64,000 bases of DNA from Novosphingobium piscinae (GCF_014230355.1 NZ_JACLAX010000011.1:56950-120949), one strand, 5' to 3'; shown: positions 7,495 to 16,874, numbered from the stretch's first letter. The notes: a model not told the origin generated them from the letters alone. Made by a program: numbers and translations.

Positions 7495-8886
7495 ATGACC
7501 CACAGGCCCATGAACCACTCCACGCCCCGCACCCTGTCGCAGAAGATCCGCGACACGCATCTCGTCACCGACACACCCGGCGGGGCCGCGCTGGTCGCGA
7601 TCGACCGGGTGTTCCTCCACGAGCGGACCGGAGCCTCGGCCTTGAAGTCGATGGCGGCCGCGGGCCGCAAGGTGCGCGATCCCTCGCGCGTGTTCTGCGT
7701 GATGGACCACATCGTCGACACGCGCCCCGGCCGCGGCGACCAGACGCTGATGCCCGGCGGACAGGATTTCATCACCGAGACCCGCGCTGCTGCCCTGGCG
7801 GCGGGGATCACGCTGATCGACGTGAACGATCCGGACCAGGGGATCACCCACGTGATCAGCACCGAGCTTGGCATCGTCCTGCCCGGCATGAACCTGGTCG
7901 CCCCGGACAGCCACACCTGCACCCAGGGCGCAGTGGGCGCGGCGGCCTGGGGGATCGGCTCGTCCGAGGCCGAACATGCCATGGCCACCGGCGTGCTGCG
8001 GCTGGAACCGGCGCGGACCATGCGGGTGACCTTCAGCGGAACGCTGGCCCCCGGCGTGACCGCCAAGGACATGGCGCTGGCGCTCATCGCGCGTCACGGC
8101 GCGGGCGGCGGGGCCGGCCACATCGTCGAGTTCGCCGGCGAGGCCGTGCGCGCGCTGGACATGGAAGCGCGCATGACGCTGTGCAACATGGCGACCGAGT
8201 TCGCCGCCGTCACCGCGATCATCGCCCCGGACGAGACCACTTTCGCCTGGCTCGCCGGGCGGCGCTACGCCCCGGCGCACTTCGACGACCCGTACTGGCG
8301 CGAGCTGCACAGCGACGAGGGCGCGGTGTTCGACCGCGAGATCGCGATCGATGCCGGCGCGATCGCGCCGATGGTGACCTGGGGCACCAGTCCTGAACAT
8401 GCCATCGCGATCGACGGGGTGGTCCCGCAAGGCCCGCCCGGAGCCCATGCCTATATCGGTCTGGAACCCGGCCAGACGCTGCTCGGCACCCCGGTCGACG
8501 CCGCCTTCATCGGCTCGTGCACCAATGCCCGCCTGTCCGATCTGCGCCGCGCCGCCGCCCTGCTGAAGGGCCGGCAGATCGCCCCGTCGATCCGCAAGGC
8601 GCTGGTCGTGCCGGGCAGTTCGGCGATCAAGCGGGCCGCCGAGGCCGAGGGACTGGACCAGGTTTTCACCGCCGCAGGGTTCGAATGGCGCGAAAGTGGC
8701 TGCTCGCTGTGCTTCTATGCGGGCGGCGAGGGCTTTCCGCCCGGAAGCCGCACGATCAGCAGCACCAACCGCAATTTCGAAGGCCGGCAGGGTCCGGGCA
8801 TCCGCACCCACATCGCCAGCCCCGAAACCGTGGCAGCCAGCGCGATCGCCGGGATGATCGCCGATCCGCGGGAGATCGCGGCATGA
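7495..8886 (+). CDS. LeuC-type aconitase-family hydro-lyase, large subunit (pair 1)
   Basis: A 463-residue homologue of isopropylmalate isomerase large subunit. The three cluster cysteines are present (C342 in GSCTN, C403 and C406 in GCSLC), as are the PDSHTCTQGA and [10 protein letters not shown] motifs. The sequence around the last pair (GCSLCFYAGGEGF) departs from the LeuC consensus, and no leuA or leuB is nearby. Such catabolic LeuCD pairs include citraconate hydratase and 2,3-dimethylmaleate hydratase. Hydration of a substituted maleate is the likely reaction. Met6 at 7510 is an alternative start; neither has a strong ribosome site. The stop overlaps the LeuD1 start. Confidence 0.88.
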   Translation: MTHRPMNHSTPRTLSQKIRDTHLVTDTPGGAALVAIDRVFLHERTGASALKSMAAAGRKVRDPSRVFCVMDHIVDTRPGRGDQTLMPGGQDFITETRAAALAAGITLIDVNDPDQGITHVISTELGIVLPGMNLVAPDSHTCTQGAVGAAAWGIGSSEAEHAMATGVLRLEPARTMRVTFSGTLAPGVTAKDMALALIARHGAGGGAGHIVEFAGEAVRALDMEARMTLCNMATEFAAVTAIIAPDETTFAWLAGRRYAPAHFDDPYWRELHSDEGAVFDREIAIDAGAIAPMVTWGTSPEHAIAIDGVVPQGPPGAHAYIGLEPGQTLLGTPVDAAFIGSCTNARLSDLRRAAALLKGRQIAPSIRKALVVPGSSAIKRAAEAEGLDQVFTAAGFEWRESGCSLCFYAGGEGFPPGSRTISSTNRNFEGRQGPGIRTHIASPETVAASAIAGMIADPREIAA

Positions 8887-9488
8887 CCCCGTTCACTGTC
8901 CTGGCCTCGACCGCCGTGCCGCTGCTGCGCGACAACATCGATACCGACACGATCATTCCCAGCCGCGAGATGAAGACCACGGGGCGCACCGGGCTGGCCG
9001 CCGGCCTGTTCGCCCCATGGCGCTACAGCGACGCGGCCGCGCGGGTGCCCGACCCGAGCTTCGCGCTCAACCAGCCGCAGGCGCACGGGGCACAGATCCT
9101 GCTCGGCGGCGCCAACTTCGGCTGCGGCTCGAGCCGCGAGCATGCCGTCTGGGCCCTGGCCGAGCATGGCATCCGCTGTGTCATCGCCGAGAGCTTCGCG
9201 CCGATCTTCCGGGGCAACTGCCTGCGCAACGGCCTGCTCCCCCTGATCCTGCCGGGGGATACGATCGCCACCCTCGCCTGGCAGCCCGTGGTCGTCGACC
9301 TCGCCGCGCAGACGGTCAAGGCCGGGGACGCCGTCCACGGCTTCGCCATCGAGCCCGAGCCCAAGGAGATGCTGCTGGGCGGGCTGGACGCGATCGACCT
9401 GACACTGAAAGCCCTGCCTGCGATCGATGCCTGGACGCAGGCCGATCGCCTGGCCCGGCCCTGGGTCTATCCGGAGGGACCGCGATGA
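8883..9488 (+). CDS. LeuD-type hydro-lyase, small subunit (pair 1)
   Basis: A 201-residue swivelling domain with the conserved NIDTDTIIPSR, GGANFGCGSSREHAVWAL and FRGNCLRNGLLP motifs. It completes the active site of LeuC1 and overlaps that gene by four bases. The segment after NIDTD (IIPSREMKTTGRTGL) carries the substrate-loop residues that set specificity in the family; it differs from the second pair (IIFPARFLLITAREGL). Different substrates, or stereochemical courses, for the two pairs are therefore likely. Confidence 0.88.
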   Translation: MTPFTVLASTAVPLLRDNIDTDTIIPSREMKTTGRTGLAAGLFAPWRYSDAAARVPDPSFALNQPQAHGAQILLGGANFGCGSSREHAVWALAEHGIRCVIAESFAPIFRGNCLRNGLLPLILPGDTIATLAWQPVVVDLAAQTVKAGDAVHGFAIEPEPKEMLLGGLDAIDLTLKALPAIDAWTQADRLARPWVYPEGPR

Positions 9489-10402
9489 CCGCCATTCTTG
9501 TCTCCGAGGTTGGCCCGCGCGACGGGCTGCAGTCGATCAAGTCGATCATGCCGCTCGCGGCGAAGCAGGCCTGGATCCGCGCCGAGGCCGCAGCCGGTGT
9601 GCGCGAGATCGAGGTGGGCAGTTTCGTCCCGCCGGCCTTGCTGCCGCAGATGGCCGACACGCCCGAACTGGTCGCCTTCGCCCGGACCATCCCGGGCCTG
9701 AACGTGGTGGCGCTGGTGCCCAATGCGAAGGGCGCGGCGCGCGCGGTCGAGGCCGGGGTCCACGGCCTGTCGATCCCGTTCTCGATGAGCGAGACCCACT
9801 CGCTGCGCAACGTGCGCAAGGACCATCCCGCGATGCTGGCCGAGATCGCCGCTGTCGCCGCGATCGCCCGGGCCGGCGGAGTCCACTTCGCCGTGGGCCT
9901 CTCGACCGCGTTCGGTTGCACGCTCGAGGGCGCGGTGCCCGAAGACACGGTGGTCCGTCTGGCCGTCGCCGCAGCCGAGGCCGGGGCGATGGAGTTCAGC
10001 CTCTCGGACACGACCGGTTATGCCGATCCGGCGCAGGTGCGGCGACTGGTGCGGCGGGTGCGGGCCGAGGTCGGCGACCTGCTCACGACGCTGCACCTCC
10101 ACAACACCCGGGGTCTCGGGCTGGCCAATGCGCTGGCCGGGCTGGATGAGGGCATCACCACCCTCGATGCCTCGCTGGGCGGGCTTGGCGGCTGCCCCTA
10201 TGCGCCGGGCGCCTCGGGCAATCTGGTGACCGAGGATCTGGTGCTGATGCTCAACGCGATGGGCTACGAGACCGGCATCGACCTCGACCAACTGATCGCG
10301 GTGCGGACGATCCTGGCAGAAGCCCTGCCCGGCGAGCCGCTCTACGGCTTCACTCCGGATGCCGGGCCGATGCTCGACTATGCGGAAAGGATCGCACGTT
10401 GA
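9485..10402 (+). CDS. HMG-CoA lyase-like enzyme
   Basis: A 305-residue TIM-barrel lyase of the HMGL family. It has the metal and substrate motifs EVGPRDGLQ at the N-terminus, LHLHNTRGLGLAN, and GLGGCPYAPGASGN carrying the catalytic Cys237. It should cleave a 3-hydroxy-3-methyl-type acyl-CoA, or a related citramalyl-CoA-like ester, into a short acyl-CoA and an oxo acid. The next gene is a family III CoA transferase and the previous two are a hydro-lyase. The order reads as hydrate, activate, cleave, as known for itaconate/citramalate and leucine breakdown. Start overlaps the previous stop (ATGA). Confidence 0.88.
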   Translation: MTAILVSEVGPRDGLQSIKSIMPLAAKQAWIRAEAAAGVREIEVGSFVPPALLPQMADTPELVAFARTIPGLNVVALVPNAKGAARAVEAGVHGLSIPFSMSETHSLRNVRKDHPAMLAEIAAVAAIARAGGVHFAVGLSTAFGCTLEGAVPEDTVVRLAVAAAEAGAMEFSLSDTTGYADPAQVRRLVRRVRAEVGDLLTTLHLHNTRGLGLANALAGLDEGITTLDASLGGLGGCPYAPGASGNLVTEDLVLMLNAMGYETGIDLDQLIAVRTILAEALPGEPLYGFTPDAGPMLDYAERIAR

Positions 10403-11619
10403 GTGCCCAGTTCCCCCCCTCCGAATCCCCGAACGGCGCCTCGCCGGCCCCCCTGGCCGGGATCAAGGTGGTTGAATTTACGCACATGGTGATGGGGCCG
10501 GCGGTCGGCCACATCCTCGCCGGGCTGGGTGCCGAGGTGGTCCGGATCGAGCCGATGGGCGGCGACCGCACGCGCAGCCTGCTCGGCTCCGGCGCGGGCT
10601 ACTTCTCGATGTACAACCGCGGCAAGCAGTCGATCTGCCTCGACCTCAAGAGCGCCGATGGCCAGGCCGTGGCCCGCGATCTGTGCGCCGGGGCGGACGT
10701 GCTCGTGGAGAACTTCCGGCCGGGCGCGCTCGACCGGGCCGGGCTGTCCTACGCGGCGCTGAGCGCGCTCAATCCCGGGCTGATCTACTGCTCGGAGAAG
10801 GGCTTCCTCCCGGGCCCCTACGAGAACCGCACCGCGCTTGACGAGGTGGCGCAGATGATGGGCGGGCTGGCCTACATGACCGGCCCCCCGGGCCGACCGC
10901 TGCGCGCCGGCTCGAGCGTGATCGACGTGGCCGGCGGCATGTTCGGGGTGATCGGCATCCTCGCCGCGCTGGAGGAACGCCACCGCACCGGCCGGGGCCA
11001 GAAGGTCGTGGCGAGCCTGTTCGAGACCACGGTCTACCTGATCGGCCAGCACATGGCGCAGTTTGCGGTCACCGGGCAGCCGGCCGCGCCGATGCCGGCG
11101 CGGATTTCGGCCTGGGCGATCTATGACGTGTTCGAGACGCGGGACGATCCGGTGTTCATCGGCGTGGTCTCGGACACACTGTGGGAGACGTTCTGCGCCG
11201 TGTTCGGGCTGGACGAGCTGTGGGCCGACCAGTCGCTGCGCACCAACAATGCCCGCGTGCTCGCGCGTGACCGGATCCTGCCGCAGGTTCGCGCGCTGGT
11301 GCAGACCATGACCCGCGCCGAGATCATCGCCCGGCTCGAAGGCACCGGCCTGCCCTTCGCGCCGATCGGACGCCCGGAAGACATGTTCGACGATCCGCAG
11401 CTGCAGGGCGGCGGGCTCGAGCCGGTCAACCTGGCCGATGGCACGAAGACACGGCTGCCGACGATCCCGCTCGAGATGGACGGCAAGCGCCCGGGCGGCC
11501 CGGTCACCCTCCCCGCCCCGGGGGCCGATGCCCGCGCGGTCCTGGGCGGACTGGGCTATCCACCCGAGCGGATCGAGCAGCTGATCGGCAAGGGCGTGGT
11601 CGAGGCGGCCGCAGCGTGA
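10399..11619 (+). CDS. family III CoA transferase, CaiB/BaiF type (copy 1)
   Basis: A 406-residue CoA transferase that begins with TTG overlapping the lyase stop (TTGA). It shows GPAVGHILAGLGAEVVRIEP near the N-terminus, VENFRPGALDRAGL, and the catalytic Asp176 in SSVIDVAGGMFG, followed by HRTGRGQKV. It moves CoA between carboxylic acids without ATP. Placed after LeuCD and the HMG-CoA-lyase-like gene, it probably makes the CoA ester the lyase then cuts. The second CoA transferase at 58464 belongs to the same superfamily but is clearly different in sequence. Confidence 0.9.
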   Translation: MSAQFPPSESPNGASPAPLAGIKVVEFTHMVMGPAVGHILAGLGAEVVRIEPMGGDRTRSLLGSGAGYFSMYNRGKQSICLDLKSADGQAVARDLCAGADVLVENFRPGALDRAGLSYAALSALNPGLIYCSEKGFLPGPYENRTALDEVAQMMGGLAYMTGPPGRPLRAGSSVIDVAGGMFGVIGILAALEERHRTGRGQKVVASLFETTVYLIGQHMAQFAVTGQPAAPMPARISAWAIYDVFETRDDPVFIGVVSDTLWETFCAVFGLDELWADQSLRTNNARVLARDRILPQVRALVQTMTRAEIIARLEGTGLPFAPIGRPEDMFDDPQLQGGGLEPVNLADGTKTRLPTIPLEMDGKRPGGPVTLPAPGADARAVLGGLGYPPERIEQLIGKGVVEAAAA

Positions 11620-12509
11620 CCGCGGGCTCGCCGCCCCGCACGCCGCTAGCGGTCAGCCGGCGTGGCACGCTGGGCGGAATGCTGGGTCTCGCCGGCGCGG
11701 GATTGCTCCCCGGCCACGCCACGGCCGTCCCCCCCGGGACCGAAGGCTTGCCCGAAGCGGCCGGGGAGCGCGCCGGCATTGTCCGGCGGATGCGCTACCG
11801 CAGCGATGCCGGGCTGGTGTTCTGGTGGTTCCGTGGCCGCATGTTCGGCCAGCAGGGCGCCCGGTTGTTCCCGCTGTGCGGCATGGTCCACGGGTCGATG
11901 ATCAAGGTCGCCCCGCGCGCCGACGGGGGTTTCGACGCGATCCAGTACGAACTTGGTTTCCGCACCGACCTGGTCACCGGCGAACGGATCGACCAGTTGC
12001 GCAACCCGGTGACCGGCGAGACGATCGCCATCCCCTATGCCCCGGTCGGCCCGACCCGGCTGCGCTTCACGGCCGACAACGTTCCCGAGGTGCCGCCCAC
12101 GCTGGGCGGCTCGGCCCTGCACTACCGCCACGTGCCCGAGCAGTTCTGGCGCGCCGGGGATACGGTGTTCATCCAGTACCAGGCCGAGACGCGGGTCGAA
12201 ACCGCCGGGCAGTCGGATCGCACGATCAACGATTTCGGCATGATCTATGGTCCGGCGCGCACCGCGTTGGATCCGCGCGTCGCCAGTGCCCCGGCCTGGA
12301 TTTCGGGAACCGACGTCACCGACTACGCCCGCTGGTTGAAGATGCCTGCCGGATCGGGGACCCAGACGCTGCGCTCGATCGGAGCCAAGGTGGCGCGCTT
12401 CCAGGACATGCCGCGCGACTGGATCGCGATGCTCGCCAAGGCCGATCCGGCGATCGCGGCCGATCCGCTCTCGGTCTTCGCCCGCGCCGAAGCCGCCTAC
12501 AAGGGCTGA
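11616..12509 (+). CDS. Tat-exported DUF1838 protein (copy 1)
   Basis: A 297-residue protein with a twin-arginine signal (SRRGTLGGMLGLAGAGLLPG) and a DUF1838 domain, recognised by RNPVTGETI near residue 129 and by similarity in length and layout to three other proteins in the window. Function is unknown for the family; the signal says it works in the periplasm as a folded, perhaps cofactor-bearing, protein. The GTG start overlaps the CoA transferase stop, so it is co-translated with cytoplasmic catabolic genes. It lacks the W-x-PWM block of the other three copies and has RWLKMPAGSG instead, making it the most divergent. Confidence 0.75.
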   Translation: MTAGSPPRTPLAVSRRGTLGGMLGLAGAGLLPGHATAVPPGTEGLPEAAGERAGIVRRMRYRSDAGLVFWWFRGRMFGQQGARLFPLCGMVHGSMIKVAPRADGGFDAIQYELGFRTDLVTGERIDQLRNPVTGETIAIPYAPVGPTRLRFTADNVPEVPPTLGGSALHYRHVPEQFWRAGDTVFIQYQAETRVETAGQSDRTINDFGMIYGPARTALDPRVASAPAWISGTDVTDYARWLKMPAGSGTQTLRSIGAKVARFQDMPRDWIAMLAKADPAIAADPLSVFARAEAAYKG

Positions 12510-12534
12510 ACCGCCTCCCAGACCTGCCACGCAA

Positions 12535-12565
12535 AACGGGCGATCCCACCTGGGGATCGCCCGTT
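12535..12565 (-). terminator. rho-independent terminator between convergent genes
   Basis: A perfect 13-base stem (AACGGGCGATCCC and its complement) with a five-base loop. On the minus strand it is followed by TTTT, so it best ends the membrane-protein transcript, but it also lies 26 bases after the DUF1838 stop and can act both ways. Confidence 0.75.
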
Positions 12566-12585
12566 CAGGGATCGCGGCGCTGAGG

Positions 12586-13263
12586 TCAGAACGGCTTCAC
12601 GGTGCCAAGGAAGCAGATCCCCGAAATCGTGATCCAGTAAACATAGGCCATCAGCCGGCCATAGAGGAACTCGCGCTCGAGCGCGGCCTCCTGGACCGGA
12701 TCGGGACCGGCCGCGAGACGACGGAAGCGCACGGTCCACAGCCGCATGATCCAGCGCAGGCCCAGGCCGATGCACAGGGTGAAGCCATAGAGCGTGAACT
12801 TGGAGGCATACCAGCGGTTGCCCTCGCCGGCCTCGAACGGGCCATGGCCGAGCAGCGAGGAGATGCCGACCACGAAGATCGTCGGGATCAGCACCCAGCG
12901 GATCTTCTCGTCCAGCTTGGTCAGCGCGATGCCGCGGTCGGTCTCGCGGAAGATGAAGGCCGACCAGCACAGGCCGAGCCAGCCGGCGACGAAGATCCAC
13001 ATGCCGACCAGGAAATTGCCGCCATAGGGCTGCAGGCCATAGATGTGGCCCATGTGCAGGCCCAGCGGCAGCAGCGTGATGATCCCGGTGCGGGCAAGCA
13101 CGTCGATGCGGTAGGCCGTTTCCATGTGGCGGCGCCGTTCCTCCATCGAGAGCTTGCGGTTGACGATGTTGTAGCTGGTCTGGAACACGCCCCACTCACC
13201 GCCCAGCCAGTAGACCATGCAGATGATGTGGAGCCAGCGGAGAACCAGTACTTCCTGAATCAT
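12586..13263 (-). CDS. integral membrane protein of unknown function
   Basis: A 225-residue protein with about six hydrophobic helices. Helix 1 holds WLHIICMVYWLGGEWG (His12), helix 2 ends LHMGHIYG, and further helices start at WIFVAGWLGL, PTIFVVGISSL, LYGFTLCIGLGL and VYWITISGICFLG. Histidines inside helices 1 and 2 recall CopD/DUF2269-type small membrane proteins that may bind haem or copper, but I cannot assign it. It is followed by a strong terminator and has no copy of the shared palindrome upstream, so it is probably regulated apart from its neighbours. Confidence 0.7.
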   Translation of the reverse strand: MIQEVLVLRWLHIICMVYWLGGEWGVFQTSYNIVNRKLSMEERRRHMETAYRIDVLARTGIITLLPLGLHMGHIYGLQPYGGNFLVGMWIFVAGWLGLCWSAFIFRETDRGIALTKLDEKIRWVLIPTIFVVGISSLLGHGPFEAGEGNRWYASKFTLYGFTLCIGLGLRWIMRLWTVRFRRLAAGPDPVQEAALEREFLYGRLMAYVYWITISGICFLGTVKPF

Positions 13264-13423
13264 GACTTTCCCCTTGTCCTTGCAGGCCTGCCCCTAAGCC
13301 TTGCGCGTGCCGGGCGGGAAAGCCGTGCCCCGGTTGCCGCGCCCGACGCGGGCGCATCGCTGCGCCCTCATGACAGGCCCCATCCATGCCGGGCCCGCCC
13401 TGTGCAGGCCCGGAAACTGTCGC

Positions 13424-14170
13424 TCAGTACTCGGCCAGCAAGCGGCCGAATCCTGCCATCTGATCCTCGATCCCGACGGCCCGCAGGGCGTGCCAGTAGG
13501 TGGCGGTATTGATCGCGATCACCGGCTTGGCGAGCTTGGCCTCATACTCCGCCGCAAGGTCGACCATCGAGAGGTTGGTCCCGACCTGGACGATCGCGTC
13601 GACGTCATCGCCGTCCAGTTCGGCAATCACCTCGCGCAGACGGTCGGGGGTGACCTTGGCAATATCGGTCCAGCGCCGGCACTGCAGCGGCACATCGCGC
13701 TTCACCGTGAAGCCGCTTTCCTCGAGAAACCGGCGGACTTCGGCATTGGCCACCGGATAGTAGGGCGACACGAACGAGACCGTGTTCACCGTGCCATAGG
13801 CGCGCAGTGCGGCGGCAACGGATTCGGCCCCCGTCGAGGCGCCAACCCCGGCCAGGTCTTCGACCTGCTTCTTCCAGGCCCGGCTGCCTTCCACCCCGCC
13901 GTAGAAGGTGATCGCCGACATGCCGAGCACCAGATAGTCGGGACGGCAGGTCATGACGGAACGGACCGCGTCGAGCGTGTTGGCGGCAATCGCCGTGGTG
14001 CCGGCGATGAAATCCTCGTTCGACAGCGCGACCGGATCCTCGACGAAGATCCGCGAAAAGTGGTTGGTCACCCCCGCCGGCCGCATCCGCTCCATGTCGG
14101 GCTGCACGATGGTATTGGTCGAAGGCGCGATCACTCCGAAGAGTTTGCGCCAGCCGAGTACGTCACCCAT
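13424..14170 (-). CDS. maleate isomerase/arylmalonate decarboxylase-like protein lacking both catalytic cysteines
   Basis: A 248-residue Asp/Glu-racemase-superfamily protein with the family start (GVIAPSTNTIVQPDMERM) and two pseudo-symmetric halves. In maleate isomerase a Cys stands in each half. Here the first site reads LGMSAIT (residues 82-88) and the second VQVGTNL (194-200, Gly197), so both cysteines are replaced. It could be a non-canonical isomerase or decarboxylase, or a binding protein. AAGGAG sits seven bases before the ATG. The neighbours are an FAD monooxygenage upstream and a membrane protein downstream, all on the minus strand. Confidence 0.75.
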   Translation of the reverse strand: MGDVLGWRKLFGVIAPSTNTIVQPDMERMRPAGVTNHFSRIFVEDPVALSNEDFIAGTTAIAANTLDAVRSVMTCRPDYLVLGMSAITFYGGVEGSRAWKKQVEDLAGVGASTGAESVAAALRAYGTVNTVSFVSPYYPVANAEVRRFLEESGFTVKRDVPLQCRRWTDIAKVTPDRLREVIAELDGDDVDAIVQVGTNLSMVDLAAEYEAKLAKPVIAINTATYWHALRAVGIEDQMAGFGRLLAEY

Positions 14171-14233
14171 GCTTGCACTCCTTGTCGGCGCCCCAGCGCG
14201 GCGCGCCGTTCGGTTGGCCCTGGCCGCCGGCGT

Positions 14234-15439
14234 TCAGGCGATCGCCGCCGCCTGGGCCAGGCTTTCGAACATGGCCTGGCGCAGCAGGTAGGCCCGGCGC
14301 AGCCGGTCATCCTGCTTGGTCTCCAGCATCTTGCTGCGCCGCGCCTCGTGGGCGCTGTCCTGTCCGCCGCGGATGAAGGCCATGTTTTCCTTGGTCTGCA
14401 TCTGCGTGAAGCTGTGCGTCACCTCGCGCCGCTGGCGATCGTAGAGCGCCAGGTTGGCCTCGCCGGCCCGGCCCTTGAGCACGGGCAGCAACTTGTCGAA
14501 CAGGTTGAACGCATCGTGCACGCCCGAGTTCATCCCGAACCCGCCCAGCGGATTGTTGAGGTGGGCGCTGTCGCCCGCCAGCAGCACCCGCCCCTCGCGG
14601 AACGACTTCGCCACCCGCTGATGGACCCGGTACAGCGTGCGATGCTCGGTCCGCACGGTCACGTCGGGGCCGATCAGCCGCTCGAAGATCCCGGTCTTCA
14701 TCCGCTCGCTCCGCAGCTCCTCGTCACCCAGCGAGGCATCGGTCGGCACCAGCACCCGCCACACCGACGGAACCCGCAGCAGCACCAGCCATTCCTTGGC
14801 GTCGCTGACGTAGTTCACATAGGCCAGATTGGGCAGATAGTCGGCCAGCTCCACTTCGGTCGACAGGCACAGGAACCGCTCGGGATAGGTGAAACCGTCG
14901 AATTCGATCCCCAGCCACTTGCGCACGATCGAGTTGGCGCCGTCGGCCGCAATCAGATAGTCCGCGCGCAGGTGCTCGATCCCGGTCATGGTCTCGACCG
15001 CCAGATCGACCCCGCGATCATCCTGGCTGAAGGTCAGCACCCGGTGCGAGAAGCGCACCTGGGCATTGGCGTAATTGTCCAGCGCGGCGGCCAGACCACG
15101 CGAGAGATGGTACTGCTCGCACTGGATCCGGAAAGGGTAGCGGGTGACGTCTGCCACTTCGCCGAGGTCGAAATCGATCACCTCGCCCGTGGCACGATCC
15201 CGCCAGTGGTAGACCGGCGCCTTGAGCCCCTTCTGCAACAGCATCGGCGTGATGCCGATCTGGTCGAGCATCTCGAGCGTCGGCGGATGGAAGGTCGAGG
15301 CGCGCAGATCCTGCGCGCAGTCATCTCCGGCCTCGAGGACGACCACGTCCACACCCGCCTGGGCAAGCAGGGTGGCCATGACCGTCCCGACGGGTCCCGC
15401 CCCGACAATCGCCACCTGGCAGCGTTCAACCCCTGACAT
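14234..15439 (-). CDS. FAD-dependent aromatic-type monooxygenase (UbiH/PHBH family)
   Basis: A 401-residue flavoprotein hydroxylase with all three family signatures: GxGxxG in VAIVGAGPVGTVMATLLAQAG, the DG motif YLIAADGANSIVRKWLG, and the GD motif LLAGDSAHLNNPLGGFGMN. It uses NAD(P)H and oxygen to hydroxylate an aromatic or heteroaromatic ring. The ATG at 15439, preceded by GGAG, is chosen over an upstream in-frame ATG because it lies directly before the first beta strand. A degenerate copy of the shared palindrome lies 86 bases upstream, between this gene and the divergent serine hydrolase. Confidence 0.85.
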   Translation of the reverse strand: MSGVERCQVAIVGAGPVGTVMATLLAQAGVDVVVLEAGDDCAQDLRASTFHPPTLEMLDQIGITPMLLQKGLKAPVYHWRDRATGEVIDFDLGEVADVTRYPFRIQCEQYHLSRGLAAALDNYANAQVRFSHRVLTFSQDDRGVDLAVETMTGIEHLRADYLIAADGANSIVRKWLGIEFDGFTYPERFLCLSTEVELADYLPNLAYVNYVSDAKEWLVLLRVPSVWRVLVPTDASLGDEELRSERMKTGIFERLIGPDVTVRTEHRTLYRVHQRVAKSFREGRVLLAGDSAHLNNPLGGFGMNSGVHDAFNLFDKLLPVLKGRAGEANLALYDRQRREVTHSFTQMQTKENMAFIRGGQDSAHEARRSKMLETKQDDRLRRAYLLRQAMFESLAQAAAIA

Positions 15440-15524
15440 ACCGCGAGGACTCCGTTTCTTCACTTCTCGTCTCGTCACCGGCTATGAACCGACGAGCCGG
15501 ACGAGACCGAGCACGTCACGGAAT

Positions 15525-15541
15525 TATCCGCCTTGCGGTGA
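15525..15541. promoter_or_regulatory. IclR-type operator, TATCCGC-CTT-GCGGTGA
   Basis: Matches 12 of 14 palindrome positions. It lies between the divergent FAD monooxygenase (start 86 bases away) and serine hydrolase (89 bases away), so one site can serve both. Confidence 0.6.
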
Positions 15542-15629
15542 TTGGGCCGGCACGGCCCGGACAGGGCGGGAACCGCGGGCATGAAGGCCGGTGACAGGGC
15601 CGAAGCCCGTGCCATCAAGGGGATATCGC

Positions 15630-16874
15630 ATGATCCATCGCCATCGCATCCCACACTGGGCCCTCGGCTTGATCGCCCTGGCGAACAGCACGGCCGCCGT
15701 GCCGCAGACGCCCGACTGGTCCGATCCCGAAGCCGTCTACCGCGCCCGCCTGGCAACCTTTCTCAAGGATCCCGGCAACTTTCCCTACAGTCCGATGGAG
15801 CCGGTCAGTGGCGCGCCACAGTGGCGGCCGATGACTCCGGTGGCGCCGGCGCAACGGCGGCTCGACCCGGCCGCGCTGGCGGAAGCGGCGGCCTATGCGG
15901 ACCGGATGCGCAGCAGCGCCCTGCTGGTCTGGCACGACGGCCGGCTCGAGGCCGCATCCTTCGGCAACGGGGCACAGGCCACTACGCCGCTGGTGTCGAA
16001 GTCGCTGTCAAAGCCGCTGACCGCCCTCGCAGTGGGCCGGGCGATCGCGCTCGGCAAGATCGCCTCGCTCGACCAGCCGATCGCCGACGTCCTGCCGGAG
16101 CTGCGCGGCACGGCCAAGGCCGGAATCCTCGTGCGGCATCTGCTCGACATGCGTTCGGGGATGCTCGACCAGGGGTTCAGCACCGATCCGGAGCACCCGC
16201 TGAACCGCGGCTACCTGGATCCCGACCATGGCCGCCGGATCGTCGAATCCTATCCGATGACCAGCGCGCCGGGGACGCGCTATGCCTATGCCAACGCCCC
16301 GAGCGATCTGGTCGCCCTGGTGATCGAGCGGGCCACCGGGCGGCGCTATGGCGAGTTCGTCGGGACCGAGGTGCTGCGCCCGATCGGCGCGCCGGGCGGG
16401 GAGATCTGGGTCAACCGGCCGGGCGGGCTGGCCCATTCGGGCTGCTGCACCATGCTCCCGGCGGAGGCCTTCCTGCGCATGGCGATCCTGCTGCTCGAGG
16501 ACGGGCGCTGGCAGGGCCGGCGGCTGCTGCCGCGCGGCTATGTGGCGGCCATGCGCCAGGGCACGCCGCAGAACCCCAACTTCGGGCTGGGGATCTGGCT
16601 TGGCCAGCCTTACCAGCTGCGCCGCGGCTTCGGCGCACCGGGCCGGCCCGGACCGCAGGTGCTGCACTCGGCACCCTATCTGGATCCGGACCTGTTCCTG
16701 TTCGATGGCAATTCGAACCAGACCGTGTTCGTCTCGCCGCGGCATCGGCTGATCGTGCTGCGCATGGGCCCGACCCCGCCGACCCCTGCCGGTCCTGGTC
16801 AGGAATGGGACAATGCCTTTCTGCCCAACACGCTGATCCGGGCGATCCGGCCACCGGCGCCGCGCGGCCGGTGA
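15630..16874 (+). CDS. exported serine hydrolase, beta-lactamase/esterase VIII type
   Basis: A 414-residue protein of the class C beta-lactamase superfamily. It has an N-terminal signal-like segment (ALGLIALANSTAAVPQ), the nucleophile motif S125-L-S-K128 in LVSKSLSKPLTAL, and the YAN triad in RYAYANAPSD. Relatives are esterases, amidases or D-peptidases rather than drug-degrading enzymes. It may hydrolyse an ester or lactam of the substrate in the periplasm. The ATG at 15630 has AAGGGG seven bases ahead and is preferred to the in-frame ATG 39 bases upstream. It converges on the ALDH gene with 43 bases between the stops. Confidence 0.82.
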   Translation: MIHRHRIPHWALGLIALANSTAAVPQTPDWSDPEAVYRARLATFLKDPGNFPYSPMEPVSGAPQWRPMTPVAPAQRRLDPAALAEAAAYADRMRSSALLVWHDGRLEAASFGNGAQATTPLVSKSLSKPLTALAVGRAIALGKIASLDQPIADVLPELRGTAKAGILVRHLLDMRSGMLDQGFSTDPEHPLNRGYLDPDHGRRIVESYPMTSAPGTRYAYANAPSDLVALVIERATGRRYGEFVGTEVLRPIGAPGGEIWVNRPGGLAHSGCCTMLPAEAFLRMAILLLEDGRWQGRRLLPRGYVAAMRQGTPQNPNFGLGIWLGQPYQLRRGFGAPGRPGPQVLHSAPYLDPDLFLFDGNSNQTVFVSPRHRLIVLRMGPTPPTPAGPGQEWDNAFLPNTLIRAIRPPAPRGR

